Assembly (NCBI GenBank): GCA_017984435.1
Contig: JAGNZK010000024.1
Span: 1 to 40,774, forward strand
From: Nitrosomonas sp.
GTDB lineage: Bacteria; Pseudomonadota; Gammaproteobacteria; Burkholderiales; Nitrosomonadaceae
Reading direction: 5' to 3'
DNA length: 40,774 bases
Shown: positions 12,386-22,488 of the stretch, one piece after another
Position numbering within the stretch: position 1 is the stretch's first letter
Layout of the letters: each line of letters begins with the position of its first letter
Made by a program: the position numbers and the translations under genes
Notes under the pieces: model-generated
Database searches by the model: none
Told to the model about the DNA's origin: nothing
What the model saw: the letters and a program-made list of their open reading frames with translations, nothing else

Positions 12386-12691
12386 TTATGCTGGCAATAC
12401 CTTCTTGAAAGGCTTAACGGTCACTGTCCTATAGATACCCGAACTAACATACGGATCCGCATCGGCCCAGGCCTGTGCAGCTTCCAAGGATTCAAACTCC
12501 GCCACGATCAGACTTCCTGAAAAACCTGCTGTACCCGGATCATGACTATCAATAGCAGGATACGGTCCGGCTAAAATCAAACGCCCAGCTTCTTGCAGCG
12601 CTTGAATTCTCTTTAAATGCTCTGGACGAACCGCCAATCTTTTTTCCAAACTGTTCGGAATATCTTCACCGTTGATAACATATAACATCAT
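12386..12691 (-). CDS. YciI family protein
   Basis: This is a 101-residue protein of the YciI/dehydrase-associated fold. It has the characteristic [19 protein letters not shown] and [13 protein letters not shown] segments, with the catalytic-looking His and Asp kept. Its substrate is unknown. ATG codons at 12691 and 12688 both work; the start overlaps the yciB stop, so it is coupled to yciB. The yciB-yciI pairing is common in betaproteobacteria. Confidence 0.92.
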   Translation of the reverse strand: MMLYVINGEDIPNSLEKRLAVRPEHLKRIQALQEAGRLILAGPYPAIDSHDPGTAGFSGSLIVAEFESLEAAQAWADADPYVSSGIYRTVTVKPFKKVLPA

Positions 12692-13290
12692 CGTTCTTTA
12701 CTCGCTTTATCTTCGATTTTTCCTGCCGGATTATCCTGTCCACTAGCGGTCAACATCTGCGGTGTATCTTTCAGATATTTCCCTAACATCACCACTTGCA
12801 GTATGATAAAAGTAAGCATTAGTCCGGTAGCTCCGAATAATTTAAACGTAACCCAGGTATCTACCGAAAAACTAAATGCAACATAAAGATTAATACAACC
12901 CATGGATACAAAAAAACCTATCCAGCTCAGATTAAGCCTATTCCAGATTACTGCTGGCAGCACTATCTGCTTTTCCAGCATTGCTTGAATCAAATTTTTT
13001 CTAAAAATCAGATTTGACACCAATAAGACAATTGCAATTAGCCAGTACAACACCGTGGGTTTCCATTTAATAAACGTTTCATCTTGGGATACCAGAGTGG
13101 CTCCACCAAAAACCACAATAATCGCCAAATTTGACCACATCATTTTATCGACTTGGCGATTTCGGAACCAAAGCCAGCTAATCTGGGCAATAGCGGCCGT
13201 TATAGCAACTGCGGTCGCGACAAAGATATCGTAAACCTTGAAAGCCACAAAAAATAAAACGACTGGAAACAGATCAAATAGGAATTTCAT
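12688..13290 (-). CDS. yciB: Inner-membrane-spanning protein YciB (septation protein A family)
   Basis: This is a 200-residue polytopic protein with about five to six membrane segments beginning at residue 1 ([20 protein letters not shown]). YciB has been linked to cell-envelope synthesis and division in enterobacteria and Shigella; a mechanism is not established. The C-terminal 20 residues are hydrophilic and variable. It is translated directly ahead of the YciI-family gene. Confidence 0.92.
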   Translation of the reverse strand: MKFLFDLFPVVLFFVAFKVYDIFVATAVAITAAIAQISWLWFRNRQVDKMMWSNLAIIVVFGGATLVSQDETFIKWKPTVLYWLIAIVLLVSNLIFRKNLIQAMLEKQIVLPAVIWNRLNLSWIGFFVSMGCINLYVAFSFSVDTWVTFKLFGATGLMLTFIILQVVMLGKYLKDTPQMLTASGQDNPAGKIEDKASKER

Positions 13291-13353
13291 TCTTACAGTA
13301 GTTAGTAGTTAGCACTTATATTCATAATCAATTGAAAAATGAATCATTAAACT

Positions 13354-14505
13354 TTATATCAATATTGCAGGTAATTGGGCTGTAAGATGATTCTTTTCCT
13401 TGGTCGCGGCACCCAATAAGGCATAACCCAATAGATCACCAGCTTCATCCCGATAAAGTGCTTTTACCCCATCTTTATCAGCTTCAACATACCATTCACC
13501 CTGCATACCAAAATCAGGTGGTGAGACCACTGTGGGACACGCCGGTGTTTTAACCATTACCGGCATCGCCGGATAGTGAACAAATGTTGGTTCACCGGTA
13601 AGTGTTGCCGCTAAAGCCCGCGCTGCGTGTGTAATCGGCATCACAAAAGGTAATACCTTACTTTCGACTTCTGCACAATCACCCAGAGCATAAATATTGG
13701 CAAATTGAGTCTGTAATAAGCGATTCACTACAATACCACGATTAACTTGAATACCGGTCGCTGCAGCGAGTTGAGTACGCGGACGCAGTCCCACTGATGA
13801 AAGTACCAGATCCGATTCGATTGATTCGCCATTGGTCAATGTTAAACGTAATCGCTCATGAACTTGATCAACACCCTGAGTTGCCGTATTTAAGTGAAAA
13901 ACCACACCAGCTGCTTCTAATTTCTGTTGTATAAATGCACCCGCGGCTGGCGGCAACAGTCTTCCCAGAGGTTGTGCACTAATATCAACGACATCCACCT
14001 GATACCCCGCCGTTACCAAATCATTTGCAAATTCACAACCAATTAAACCTGCACCAATGATAGTAATTCGTTTTTTTCCTATCAGTGCTTCACGAAAACT
14101 TTCGTAATCATCGAGATCATTAACAGTTAATATTTTTGCTACGCCATCTCCCTGTAATGGCAGACGCACTTGATCCGCACCTAATGCCAGAACCAGCTGA
14201 TCATAGAATATTTTCTCACCATCGACCAATGTCACTACGCTTTCAGATTGATCAATAGCAGTTACACGGCAATGAGGGCGAATGGAAATCTTCAATTGTG
14301 ATGCCATTTGAACTGCATCGCTATTTATGATCGCTGCGGGGGTCTTACCGAATGACAGAGCATTTGATAACATCGGCTTGGAATAGAAACCACCATGATC
14401 CGCAGATAGCATAGTGATCGGAATTTCTGTATTCAGTTTTCGCAGTTCACGTGCCGCAGCATAGCCAGCCAATCCACTTCCCACAATAACTACCGGATTA
14501 CCCAT
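13354..14505 (-). CDS. FAD-dependent rubredoxin-NAD(+) reductase
   Basis: This is a two-dinucleotide-fold flavoprotein that would pass electrons from NAD(P)H to rubredoxin. The product is 383 residues from ATG 14505; a GTG one codon earlier is also possible. The FAD loop GSGLAGYAAARE is near residue 9, the NAD loop GAGLIGCEFA near 150, and the FAD-closing motif IYALGDCAE near 270. The rubredoxin gene ends 3 nt before, so the two are translationally coupled and the partner is evident. The physiological electron acceptor downstream (alkane-type oxygenase, superoxide or NO reduction) is not in the window. Confidence 0.92.
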   Translation of the reverse strand: MGNPVVIVGSGLAGYAAARELRKLNTEIPITMLSADHGGFYSKPMLSNALSFGKTPAAIINSDAVQMASQLKISIRPHCRVTAIDQSESVVTLVDGEKIFYDQLVLALGADQVRLPLQGDGVAKILTVNDLDDYESFREALIGKKRITIIGAGLIGCEFANDLVTAGYQVDVVDISAQPLGRLLPPAAGAFIQQKLEAAGVVFHLNTATQGVDQVHERLRLTLTNGESIESDLVLSSVGLRPRTQLAAATGIQVNRGIVVNRLLQTQFANIYALGDCAEVESKVLPFVMPITHAARALAATLTGEPTFVHYPAMPVMVKTPACPTVVSPPDFGMQGEWYVEADKDGVKALYRDEAGDLLGYALLGAATKEKNHLTAQLPAILI

Positions 14506-14508
14506 CAC

Positions 14509-14673
14509 TCAGATCTCCATCATTTCAAAATCCGCTTTATCCACACCACATTCAGGACAAGCCCAGTTCTCTGGAATATCTTCCCAGTATGTACCGGCTT
14601 TAATACCATGCTCCAGATCACCCGTTGACTCATCATAAATAAACCCACATATATTGCATTGAAATTTTCTCAT
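14509..14673 (-). CDS. Rubredoxin
   Basis: This small iron protein of 54 residues is easily missed by length cut-offs. One Fe is bound by four cysteines: C6-x2-C9 (CNICGFIY) and C39-x2-C42 (CPECGVDK). The conserved aromatic and acidic surface (YDESTGD, WEDIPENWACP) is intact. ATG 14673 has only a weak AAAAGAA ribosome site. It is the obvious electron carrier for the reductase encoded immediately downstream. Confidence 0.96.
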   Translation of the reverse strand: MRKFQCNICGFIYDESTGDLEHGIKAGTYWEDIPENWACPECGVDKADFEMMEI

Positions 14674-14706
14674 TTCTTTTAACTCAATTTACTGAGAGAG
14701 ATATAA

Positions 14707-14757
14707 AAATAAGCACATTGATTTAGGAAAATTCTCCATCAATCAATGTGCTTATTT
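14707..14757 (-). terminator. Probable Rho-independent terminator after mlaA
   Basis: Arms 14707-14723 and 14741-14757 are perfectly complementary over 17 bp with a 17-nt loop. On the minus strand the stem is followed by TTTTTATAT, so it would stop transcription coming from mlaA before the rubredoxin gene. The stem is A/T-rich and long for a terminator, so a structured 5' leader is an alternative. The remaining 14758-14912 shows no gene. Confidence 0.65.
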
Positions 14758-14912
14758 ATTAGTAGCTTAATAGCGTTGAATAATTCTTCAACAGGAGAGA
14801 AAGAGAAATATATTCTTAAAGTTAATCTTGCCAAGTACATTCATAAAAACAGTGAAGAGTAAAAATCACCACTAAAAATCAATAACGACAATGATTAGTG
14901 TACTTCCATTTT

Positions 14913-15683
14913 TTATTTAACTTCTGCAGTATCCGTGTTATTTACTAGACTAGTTCGTCTTTGTAAATAGGCATCTCGCATGAATTCATATTTATCCAAT
15001 GCAGCTTCCTCCAATGTTTTTTCAACATCCAGTAACTGTGCGCGTGTATTGATAGTCCTCGCTGCCGCGACTGGTAAACGTAACGCCACCGAATTAAGAT
15101 AGGCAACATCGTTCACGAAAATTCCTGTTATCCCTTGTGTAACCGGATCCATAAAAAAACTATCGACACCGATTCCTACCGCATCACGCAAGGAACTTGG
15201 TCCCAGGAAAGGTAGCACTATATAAGGTCCACTGCCGATACCATAACGTCCCAATGTTTGACCAAAATCTTCATTCCGTTTACTGAGATTAACATCATTT
15301 GCCGCACCGATATCACTCGCGATATCGATCATACCAAATATCCCAAATGTGGTATTAATCAACAATCGTGCGCTGCTGACAAGTGCACTCTCATAATTTA
15401 ACTGGAGAATAGAGTTACTTAGCACCACTACATCATTCAGATTGGAGAAGAAATTACCCACCACCATTTCAATAGGATCAGGTGTAACTTTCTTATACCC
15501 TCTGGCGACCGGTTCGAATACATTGTTATCGACCATTTCATTAAAATTAAAAACAGCTCGGTTCATGGATTCCAGAGGATCCCGATAATCTTTCTGGTTA
15601 TTCGTATTTGTTGAGGCGCAACCGGTTAGAAACAAGCCTAACATCAGAATAGTAGTAGCTTTGAAGCGAATAAAATTAATCAT
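14913..15683 (-). CDS. mlaA: MlaA (VacJ) outer-membrane lipid asymmetry lipoprotein
   Basis: MlaA sits in the outer membrane with porins and removes misplaced phospholipids for retrograde transport by the Mla system. The product is 256 residues from ATG 15683, which gives a clean lipoprotein signal peptide ending in the lipobox LTGC. The open frame extends 20 residues further up, but that would bury the signal. Family motifs DPLESMNRAVFNFN and LGPSSLRDAVG are present. The mlaBCDEF genes are not adjacent. Confidence 0.94.
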   Translation of the reverse strand: MINFIRFKATTILMLGLFLTGCASTNTNNQKDYRDPLESMNRAVFNFNEMVDNNVFEPVARGYKKVTPDPIEMVVGNFFSNLNDVVVLSNSILQLNYESALVSSARLLINTTFGIFGMIDIASDIGAANDVNLSKRNEDFGQTLGRYGIGSGPYIVLPFLGPSSLRDAVGIGVDSFFMDPVTQGITGIFVNDVAYLNSVALRLPVAAARTINTRAQLLDVEKTLEEAALDKYEFMRDAYLQRRTSLVNNTDTAEVK

Positions 15684-15811
15684 GTTCTTATTTATTTTGG
15701 TAAAAATTTGATGGATCTTGCCACATTTACAAGATAGGTTCAATACATCCTGTTATAAAGTACCACCTATTCAACGTAGCATAAATGATACAACACGAAA
15801 CAGGATACAGT

Positions 15812-17911
15812 TTAACGACAGACTATTTCCATTCCATTATGCCGCAATAATGCATCCAACTCCGGTTCACGTCCACGGAACGCAATAAATGACTCTAATG
15901 CCGAACGACTTCCCCCCATCGCAAGAATTTCTTCCAGAAAGCGTGAGCCGGTTACAGCATTTACTACACCGTCTGAAGCGTTTTCTTCAAACATACTGTA
16001 CGCATCCGCTGAGAGTACTTCAGCCCATTTATAACTGTAATACCCCGCTGCATAGCCTCCTGCAAATACATGTGCAAAGCTATTTGGGAAACGATTAAAG
16101 TCAGGAGGTATAATCACAGCAATATCTCTACGGATGTCGTCAAGTAGCTGCAACACAGTCCTATCACCATTCGGCTCAAAATCAAAGTGCACATGCATAT
16201 CAAAAAGTGCAAACTCAATCTGTCGCAACATCTGTAGCCCACTCTGGAAGTTCTTGGCTCTCAACATCTTGTCAAATAGATCTCTGGGTAATGATTCTTT
16301 CGCATCAATGTGCTGCGTCATCTCAGCCAGAACGTCCCACTCCCAGCAAAAGTTTTCCATAAACTGGCTGGGCAATTCTACGGCATCCCACTCCACACCG
16401 TTAATACCGGACACACTTAAATCTTCTACTTGTGTCAGCAAGTGATGCAACCCATGCCCGAACTCATGAAACAGAACAATCACTTCATTATGAGTAAACA
16501 AAGCCGGGCGTAACTCGCTGTTCATGTTTACAGGTGCTGAGAAATTACACGTGAGGTATGCAACCGGTATTTGTATGGCTTGTTCTCCTATTTGTTGATT
16601 GTCAATGCGTCGCCGTGTAATGGCATCATCCATCCAGGCCCCCCCGCGCTTGGTAGGACGTGCATACAAATCTAGATAAAATTGGCCAATCAATTGACCA
16701 TTCGCATCGTTAATATCAAAAAACTTTACATCAGGATGCCAACATTGGATATTGCGCGAAGCCACCGCTGGAATAATACGAATACCGTAGAGCCTCTCCA
16801 CCAGTTTAAACATACCAGCCAGCACCTTATCCTCCGGAAAGTATTGTTTAATTTCCTGATCAGAAAAAGCATAGCGCTCTTCACGTAATTTTTCACTGAC
16901 GTATGCCAAATCCCAGGCTTCAAGTTTCGGCAAATTCAATTTCTCTACTGCAAATTGCTGCAGTGCATACAGATCCCGTTCAGCGTATGGTTTTGCTTTA
17001 GCCGCCAGTTTCCTAAGAAAATCTAGAACTTGCTGTGGAGAAGTTGCCATTTTCGTTGCCAATGAAACTTCAGCATAATTGTCGTAACCCAACATCCGTG
17101 CCTCTTCCTGGCGTAGTTTCATGATTCTGCTAATGAGCGGCATATTATCTTTTTCCGTCCCTGCTTGGCTATCAAACTCACTGGCGCGAGTGGCATAAGC
17201 ACGATACATTTGTTCACGAAAATTGCGATTATCGGCATATTGCATCACAGGAAGATAAGAAGGCATGTGCAAAGTAAATTTCCAGCCCGCTCTGGAATCT
17301 GCTGCTGCCAGATCTTTCGCCATTTGCAATACATCGATCGGAATACCTACTAAAGTTTTTGCATCTTCAATGAACAATGCATAGGCATTTGTGGCATCCA
17401 GTAAATTATCATTGAACTTTGAAGATAATTTTGACAACTCTTCCTGAATCTGTAAAAACCGTTGTTTCTTTTCAGCCGGTAATTCCGCACCACCTAAGCG
17501 AAAATCTCTCAGTTCATTGTCAATAATTTTCTTCCGCGTCGGGGTCAAATGATTAAATTCCGCACTTGCCCGTAATTGCTTAAGTTTCTCAAACAACAGC
17601 AAGTCTTGCGACAGTTCCGCATAAAATTGAGTAATTACCGGTAGATTTTCATTATAAATTTCCCGTAACTGCGGGCTATTCATCACCGCATTCAGATGCG
17701 ACACCTGTCCCCAAGCACGTGATAAACGTTCATTAGCATCAACCATTGGCTGTACAAAAGTTTGCCAAGTAGGCACATGATTATCGGTTTGTACTTTTTC
17801 AATGATCGTACGATTCTCTTTCAATAATGTTTCAATGGCCGGTGTAATATGCTCATTCTTTATCTCTGCAAAACGGGGTAATCCGGAAAAATCAAGTAAC
17901 GGGTTTGACAT
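15812..17911 (-). CDS. prlC: Oligopeptidase A, M3 family metallopeptidase
   Basis: This is a cytoplasmic zinc peptidase that clears peptides, including cleaved signal peptides. The product is 699 residues (E. coli OpdA 680). The zinc motif HEFGH is near residue 480, with the third ligand Glu in ELPSQFMENF about 30 residues later. No signal peptide is seen. It lies 71 nt downstream of the pyr genes on the same strand and may be read with them. Confidence 0.95.
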   Translation of the reverse strand: MSNPLLDFSGLPRFAEIKNEHITPAIETLLKENRTIIEKVQTDNHVPTWQTFVQPMVDANERLSRAWGQVSHLNAVMNSPQLREIYNENLPVITQFYAELSQDLLLFEKLKQLRASAEFNHLTPTRKKIIDNELRDFRLGGAELPAEKKQRFLQIQEELSKLSSKFNDNLLDATNAYALFIEDAKTLVGIPIDVLQMAKDLAAADSRAGWKFTLHMPSYLPVMQYADNRNFREQMYRAYATRASEFDSQAGTEKDNMPLISRIMKLRQEEARMLGYDNYAEVSLATKMATSPQQVLDFLRKLAAKAKPYAERDLYALQQFAVEKLNLPKLEAWDLAYVSEKLREERYAFSDQEIKQYFPEDKVLAGMFKLVERLYGIRIIPAVASRNIQCWHPDVKFFDINDANGQLIGQFYLDLYARPTKRGGAWMDDAITRRRIDNQQIGEQAIQIPVAYLTCNFSAPVNMNSELRPALFTHNEVIVLFHEFGHGLHHLLTQVEDLSVSGINGVEWDAVELPSQFMENFCWEWDVLAEMTQHIDAKESLPRDLFDKMLRAKNFQSGLQMLRQIEFALFDMHVHFDFEPNGDRTVLQLLDDIRRDIAVIIPPDFNRFPNSFAHVFAGGYAAGYYSYKWAEVLSADAYSMFEENASDGVVNAVTGSRFLEEILAMGGSRSALESFIAFRGREPELDALLRHNGMEIVCR

Positions 17912-17982
17912 GTTGCTCCAAATAATGGGTTAAAGACAAATAACGCAGCGATTACAGACTAACAAACAAGATCCACATAGAT

Positions 17983-19257
17983 TCAATATTCATAAACAAT
18001 ATGACCATTCACCAAGGTATACCTGATCCTACCCGGTAGTTCCATCCCCAGAAAAGGAGTATTTTTACCTTGACTGAGAATAGCTGATGGTGTCACTTTC
18101 CAATAATAATCAGGATCAAAAATACAGAGATCCGCTGCATTTCCGACAGTGATATGTCCCGCATCAATTCCCAGTATTTTCGCTGGATCCGAGGTAATCT
18201 TTGCCAAAACTTTAAGCAAGGGAAGACGCATTTCCAGCCCCCATTTTAATGTTAACGGCAGCAATAATTCCACTCCCGTTGCACCAATATCAGATTGACC
18301 GAATGGCAGCAACTTGGCGTCTTCATCCACCGGCGCATGGTCTGAACAAATTGCATCGATCGTGCCGTCCAATAGGCCATTGCGTAGCGCATCCCGATCA
18401 CTAAAGCCACGCAATGGCGGCATCAGATGACAATTAGAATCGAAGAAACCAATATCCATATCGGATAAATGCATATGATTGATCGTTACATCACACGTCA
18501 ACGGCAAGCCCTGTTGCTTGGCAACACGAATCATCGCCAGTCCTTCTGCACTGGAAATCCGGCACAGATGCACTCTCACGCCCGTTTCTTTAGCTAATAA
18601 AATAATATTGGATAATGCTATTGTTTCCGCACAGACAGGAACTGTGGGCAAACCCAATCGGGTCGCGACTTCCCCATCATGCGCCACGCCATCATTGGTT
18701 AAGCTAATCTCTTGCGGGCGCAGCCAGACGCTAAAGTCAAATGTGGAGGCATAATGCATTGCTTGCATGAGCACTCGCAGATTAGGTAACAGTCCATCCG
18801 GCTGACCAAAAACGACACATCCTGCGTCATTTAACTCGGCCATTTCGGTCAAACGTTCACCTCTTAATCCTTGCGTCAATGCGCCAATCGGATAAACATG
18901 CGCTTGGTTAAGACTCTTGGCACGATGCTTCAGCATTTCGACCAACCCAGGCTCATCTAATGGAGGGTCCGTATCCGGTGGACAAGCAAAGCTAGTTACA
19001 CCGCCCGCAACCGCTGCGCCCATTTCTGATTCAAGCGTCGCTTTATATTCCAGCCCAGGCTCACGCAAGCGCACCGACAGATCCACCAAACCTGGACATA
19101 CAACCAGCGACTTGGCATCAATCACGCGACTAGCTTGGAATTCATTGGGAGCTGCGCCTATTGCAACGATTTTACCTTTTGCAATAAAAATATCCTGAAC
19201 AACATCAACACCCTGTTTTGGATCAATCAAACGCCCATTTTTGATATGAATTTTCAT
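17983..19257 (-). CDS. pyrX: Inactive dihydroorotase-like protein (PyrC'/PyrX), partner of PyrB
   Basis: The fold is that of class I dihydroorotase, but the metal site is destroyed. The usual DxHxHLREPG reads DLSVRLREPG, so both histidines (positions 61 and 63) are Ser and Arg. The Asp/Lys ligand region reads VVFGQPDG, the HxED region reads LRPQE, and the second His region reads LCRISSAEG. Only SDHAP keeps its Asp. In Pseudomonas such a 424-residue PyrC' is non-catalytic and is needed to assemble active aspartate transcarbamoylase; the length here is also 424. It lies 10 nt after pyrB. A catalytic dihydroorotase must be encoded elsewhere. Confidence 0.92.
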   Translation of the reverse strand: MKIHIKNGRLIDPKQGVDVVQDIFIAKGKIVAIGAAPNEFQASRVIDAKSLVVCPGLVDLSVRLREPGLEYKATLESEMGAAVAGGVTSFACPPDTDPPLDEPGLVEMLKHRAKSLNQAHVYPIGALTQGLRGERLTEMAELNDAGCVVFGQPDGLLPNLRVLMQAMHYASTFDFSVWLRPQEISLTNDGVAHDGEVATRLGLPTVPVCAETIALSNIILLAKETGVRVHLCRISSAEGLAMIRVAKQQGLPLTCDVTINHMHLSDMDIGFFDSNCHLMPPLRGFSDRDALRNGLLDGTIDAICSDHAPVDEDAKLLPFGQSDIGATGVELLLPLTLKWGLEMRLPLLKVLAKITSDPAKILGIDAGHITVGNAADLCIFDPDYYWKVTPSAILSQGKNTPFLGMELPGRIRYTLVNGHIVYEY

Positions 19258-19267
19258 AAAAATGCCA

Positions 19268-20227
19268 TCAGCCCTGATTACCTGCCAAGATTGACATCAC
19301 AGCCATACGCACCGCGATGCCGAATGTCACTTGGGACAAAATCACTGACTGTTTACCATCCGCAACGACAGAATCAATCTCCACACCGCGATTCATCGGC
19401 CCAGGGTGCATAACAATTGCATCACGCCGCGCGAGTAATAGTTTTTCCGGCGTAAGACCATAGTACTTAAAATATTCCTCCGGGCTAGGCAGATTCGCAC
19501 CTTGCATGCGCTCATTCTGTAGACGCAACATCATCAACACATCAATATCTTTTAACCCTTTCGCCATATCGTGATAGACATGCACACCCAGGCGCTCCAC
19601 CATTTTGGGTAACAATGTCTTAGGTGCAATCACGCGCACTTCCGGCACACCTAATGTAGTCAACGCATGAATCTGGGAGCGCGCCACCCGGGAATGCAGA
19701 ATATCGCCGATAATCGCAACACGCAGATTATGAAAATCATGTTTGTAACGCCGAATTGTGAACATATCCAGCAAAGCTTGTGTCGGGTGCGCATGACTGC
19801 CATCGCCGGCATTGATCACATGAATGTCTGATCGAACATGTTTTGCAATCAAATGAGCCGCACCACTTTGTGCATGCCGTACGACAAACATATCCGCATT
19901 CATCGCAGATAGATTATTGACGGTATCCAGCAAAGTTTCCCCTTTGGATTGTGCAGACACTGCGATATTCAGATTAATCACATCCGCAGATAAACGCTTG
20001 GCGGCAATTTCGAATGTTGTTCGCGTACGCGTACTGGACTCAAAGAAAAGATTAAATATCGACTTTCCGCGCAATAACGGAATTTTTTTGACATCGCGTT
20101 CAGTAACGCCCACGAATGACTCGGCAGTATCCAATATATGCAGCAAAATAGAAGCCGGCAACCCTTCTGTTGTCAACAGATGCTGCAGCACGCCATGCTC
20201 ATCCAGTTGCGGATTTCTATTGATCAT
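19268..20227 (-). CDS. pyrB: Aspartate carbamoyltransferase catalytic subunit
   Basis: PyrB makes N-carbamoyl-aspartate, the committed step of pyrimidine synthesis. The product is 319 residues. The carbamoyl-phosphate motif FESSTRTR is at 62-69, and HPTQALLD and HPGPMNRG are conserved. Its ATG overlaps the pyrR stop (ATGA), and a pyrX gene follows, the arrangement of class A dodecameric ATCases (three PyrB dimers plus DHOase-like subunits). No pyrI regulatory subunit is present. Confidence 0.97.
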   Translation of the reverse strand: MINRNPQLDEHGVLQHLLTTEGLPASILLHILDTAESFVGVTERDVKKIPLLRGKSIFNLFFESSTRTRTTFEIAAKRLSADVINLNIAVSAQSKGETLLDTVNNLSAMNADMFVVRHAQSGAAHLIAKHVRSDIHVINAGDGSHAHPTQALLDMFTIRRYKHDFHNLRVAIIGDILHSRVARSQIHALTTLGVPEVRVIAPKTLLPKMVERLGVHVYHDMAKGLKDIDVLMMLRLQNERMQGANLPSPEEYFKYYGLTPEKLLLARRDAIVMHPGPMNRGVEIDSVVADGKQSVILSQVTFGIAVRMAVMSILAGNQG

Positions 20228-20730
20228 TCTGCAAGGCTCTTATCATACAAATTCAAACTTAACTTTCCGCTCTTTGCACGCTGCAATTCCAGCATCTTAT
20301 CCGCTGGCAGCTCAAGTTCTATACCGGTATATTGCGCAGCAATCGGCAATTCCCTATCACCCCGGTCAATCAGAGTGGCCAAACTGACGGAAGCAGGACG
20401 GCCATAATCAAAGAGCTCGTTGATTGCCGCGCGAATTGTCCGCCCTGTATGAAGCACATCATCGATCAATATGATATGCGCCCCTTCTACTTCAAAAGGT
20501 ATTTCCGATCGTTTAACCTGTGAATGCAAGCCGATTCTATCGAAATCATCACGATAAAAAGATACATCCAGCGTCCCTAGCGGCTGTGTAATCGCCAGTT
20601 CCTGATGCAAACGTTCAGCCAGCCACACGCCACCTGTGTGAATACCCACGAGCACAAAATCCTTGCCGCCATCGGATTGTATTTTGTTTGCAAGATTCCT
20701 AAATAAGATTTCAGCGTCCGGTAATTGCAT
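20224..20730 (-). CDS. pyrR: PyrR: pyrimidine operon regulator / uracil phosphoribosyltransferase
   Basis: PyrR has a phosphoribosyltransferase fold; in Gram-positives it is an RNA-binding attenuator of pyr operons and has some UPRTase activity. The product is 168 residues from ATG 20730. The PRPP loop [14 protein letters not shown] (87-100) is intact. TTG 20742 is a less likely start. It overlaps ruvX by 20 nt and pyrB by 4 nt. I see no attenuator hairpin ahead of pyrB, so the mode of regulation is not visible. Confidence 0.95.
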   Translation of the reverse strand: MQLPDAEILFRNLANKIQSDGGKDFVLVGIHTGGVWLAERLHQELAITQPLGTLDVSFYRDDFDRIGLHSQVKRSEIPFEVEGAHIILIDDVLHTGRTIRAAINELFDYGRPASVSLATLIDRGDRELPIAAQYTGIELELPADKMLELQRAKSGKLSLNLYDKSLAE

Positions 20731-21199
20731 GTTGTTCGTCAAAAAATGATTGGAGTATTTGTTGTGCGGCTACCTGATCCAGCATTGATTTCTGATTTCT
20801 TCCGGTAATACCGACTTCACGTAACGCCGCACTGGCTGTTTGGCTGGTATAGCGTTCATCTTGCAATATCACCTTAATGTTAAAACGTCCCTGCAAGCGT
20901 CGCGCGAAGCGCTGGCTTAAATGTGTCAGCTCATGTGCGGTCCCATCACTATGCACGGGTAAGCCTACTACCAGTAAAACAACAGGTTGCCAAGTTTTGA
21001 TTAATTCGGCGATCATAGTAAAACGTCGTTCTGTCACTTCGTTATCAATGGTTACCAGGGGATGTGCGATGCCTAAAGTAGTATTACCCATAGCCACGCC
21101 AATACGTCTTTTCCCAAAATCAAAGGCAAGTACGGTTCCTGCGGGTAATTGTTCCAGTAATTGACATTCCGATAATGCACCGGTGGGATTCTCTACCAT
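20711..21199 (-). CDS. ruvX: Holliday junction resolvase-like protein RuvX (YqgF)
   Basis: This RNase H-fold protein has been implicated in processing pre-16S rRNA ends and in recombination. The product is 162 residues from ATG 21199, or 164 from TTG 21205. AFDFGKRRIGVA gives the first catalytic Asp, VGLPVHSDGT is the typical second motif, and DERYTS and DQVAAQQIL complete the site. The yqgE-ruvX-pyrR-pyrB order is widely conserved in proteobacteria. Confidence 0.95.
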   Translation of the reverse strand: MVENPTGALSECQLLEQLPAGTVLAFDFGKRRIGVAMGNTTLGIAHPLVTIDNEVTERRFTMIAELIKTWQPVVLLVVGLPVHSDGTAHELTHLSQRFARRLQGRFNIKVILQDERYTSQTASAALREVGITGRNQKSMLDQVAAQQILQSFFDEQHAITGR

Positions 21200-21212
21200 C
21201 GGCAATGGTTAT

Positions 21213-21773
21213 CTACGCATGTCCAACTTCATTGGAAAGATTGGCATCATGAATACCCAGCAATTGCATTGCAGCAGGCAGTCTCTCTTCCGATGGTATA
21301 TCAAATATCACATCTGCCGAGGCCGGTACCGTCAACCATGCATTCTGGGTTAATTCATATTCAATTTGACCGGCAGCCCAGCCAGCGTAACCCAACGCTA
21401 TCAGTGACTGATCCGGCCCGTCAGCATTCGCGATGGCTTTTAAGATATCCAGTGATGTCGTTAAACCCACTTCCTGGTTCACAGTCAGCGTTGATTGCCA
21501 CTTGCCTATGGGATGATGTAATACAAACCCACAGTCCATTTGCACAGGACCGCCAAAAAGCACAGGAACTGTTTCAATCAGAGAATCAGCTTGCGGAATA
21601 CCTAATTGTCTAAAAAGATTCACCAGCGTAAGGTCAGTAGGCCGATTAATGACAATACCAACCGCGCCCTGTTCATTATGTTCACAAATATAGGTCAATG
21701 TCTTGGAAAATATAGAATCCGCCATTGTTGGCATCGCAATTAAGAAATGGTGCGTCAGATCAATATTTTTCAT
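21213..21773 (-). CDS. yqgE: YqgE/AlgH family protein
   Basis: This is a 186-residue member of the UPF0301 family, named for an alginate regulator in Pseudomonas; its biochemical role is unknown. Conserved [20 protein letters not shown] and FGGPV segments are present. It precedes ruvX by 13 nt and lies 88 nt downstream of coq7 on the same strand. Confidence 0.94.
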   Translation of the reverse strand: MKNIDLTHHFLIAMPTMADSIFSKTLTYICEHNEQGAVGIVINRPTDLTLVNLFRQLGIPQADSLIETVPVLFGGPVQMDCGFVLHHPIGKWQSTLTVNQEVGLTTSLDILKAIANADGPDQSLIALGYAGWAAGQIEYELTQNAWLTVPASADVIFDIPSEERLPAAMQLLGIHDANLSNEVGHA

Positions 21774-21861
21774 AGCAAAAGGTTTTATCTATTGATTGCA
21801 TTACTCTTCTGGTCCATATCTTTACTCCCTATTTAACAGCCAATGAGACAGAAAACTTTGT

Positions 21862-22488
21862 TCAAACCCAATACGCTGTTTGAGTCATGATTTTTGACCC
21901 AAGTTTCATGGTGAATTTTACGGGCAACGGCAGCTCTGCGCCCCCATATGACAGCGCCATGGTCGCATGACTGGCTTCATCAATCTTCATTTGTGCCACA
22001 ATAGCGCGGCTTTTCTCGTCATTGTCAGGTAGACGTTGTAGATGGCTCGCCAAATGTGCCCCCACCTGATGCTCTGTTTCAGCTAGAAATCCCAGATTCC
22101 ATTTATCTCCCAGCAATCCTGCTACAACCCCTATGGCAAAAGATCCACCGTACCAAAGTGGATTCAATAGGCTTTTACGTCCGCCCAGCTCAGCAATACG
22201 CCGCTCTGTCCAGGCCAGATGCTCTGTTTCTTCGCGTGCAGCTTGCATCAGTGTTTGCTGCACTGTTTCATTGCGCGCTGTTAACCCCTGTCCTTGATAC
22301 AATGCCTGCGCACAAACTTCACCCACATGATTGACGCGCATCAGCGCACAGGACAGTTGTTTCTCCGCACCGGTAAGCGCTGCCTCCGGTAACTCATTAC
22401 CTGGAACAGGTCGTAAGGTTTGAGCCGGTGTTAGTAAAGTGCGTAAGGCACTGTCAAAACCAATGATAAGTTTATCAATATTGGCCAT
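21862..22488 (-). CDS. coq7: Demethoxyubiquinone monooxygenase Coq7
   Basis: Coq7 hydroxylates the ubiquinone ring in the next-to-last step of ubiquinone synthesis. The product is 208 residues from ATG 22488 (MANIDKL); the frame extends 13 residues upstream without support. A carboxylate-bridged diiron site is visible: [18 protein letters not shown] and IDEASH. It replaces UbiF of enterobacteria and supports an aerobic, ubiquinone-based respiration. Confidence 0.95.
   Translation of the reverse strand: MANIDKLIIGFDSALRTLLTPAQTLRPVPGNELPEAALTGAEKQLSCALMRVNHVGEVCAQALYQGQGLTARNETVQQTLMQAAREETEHLAWTERRIAELGGRKSLLNPLWYGGSFAIGVVAGLLGDKWNLGFLAETEHQVGAHLASHLQRLPDNDEKSRAIVAQMKIDEASHATMALSYGGAELPLPVKFTMKLGSKIMTQTAYWV

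Noticed and set aside
14774-14791. Small hairpin GTTGAA...TTCAAC downstream of mlaA
   Set aside because: Only 6 bp with no U-run; the 14707-14757 hairpin is a far better terminator.
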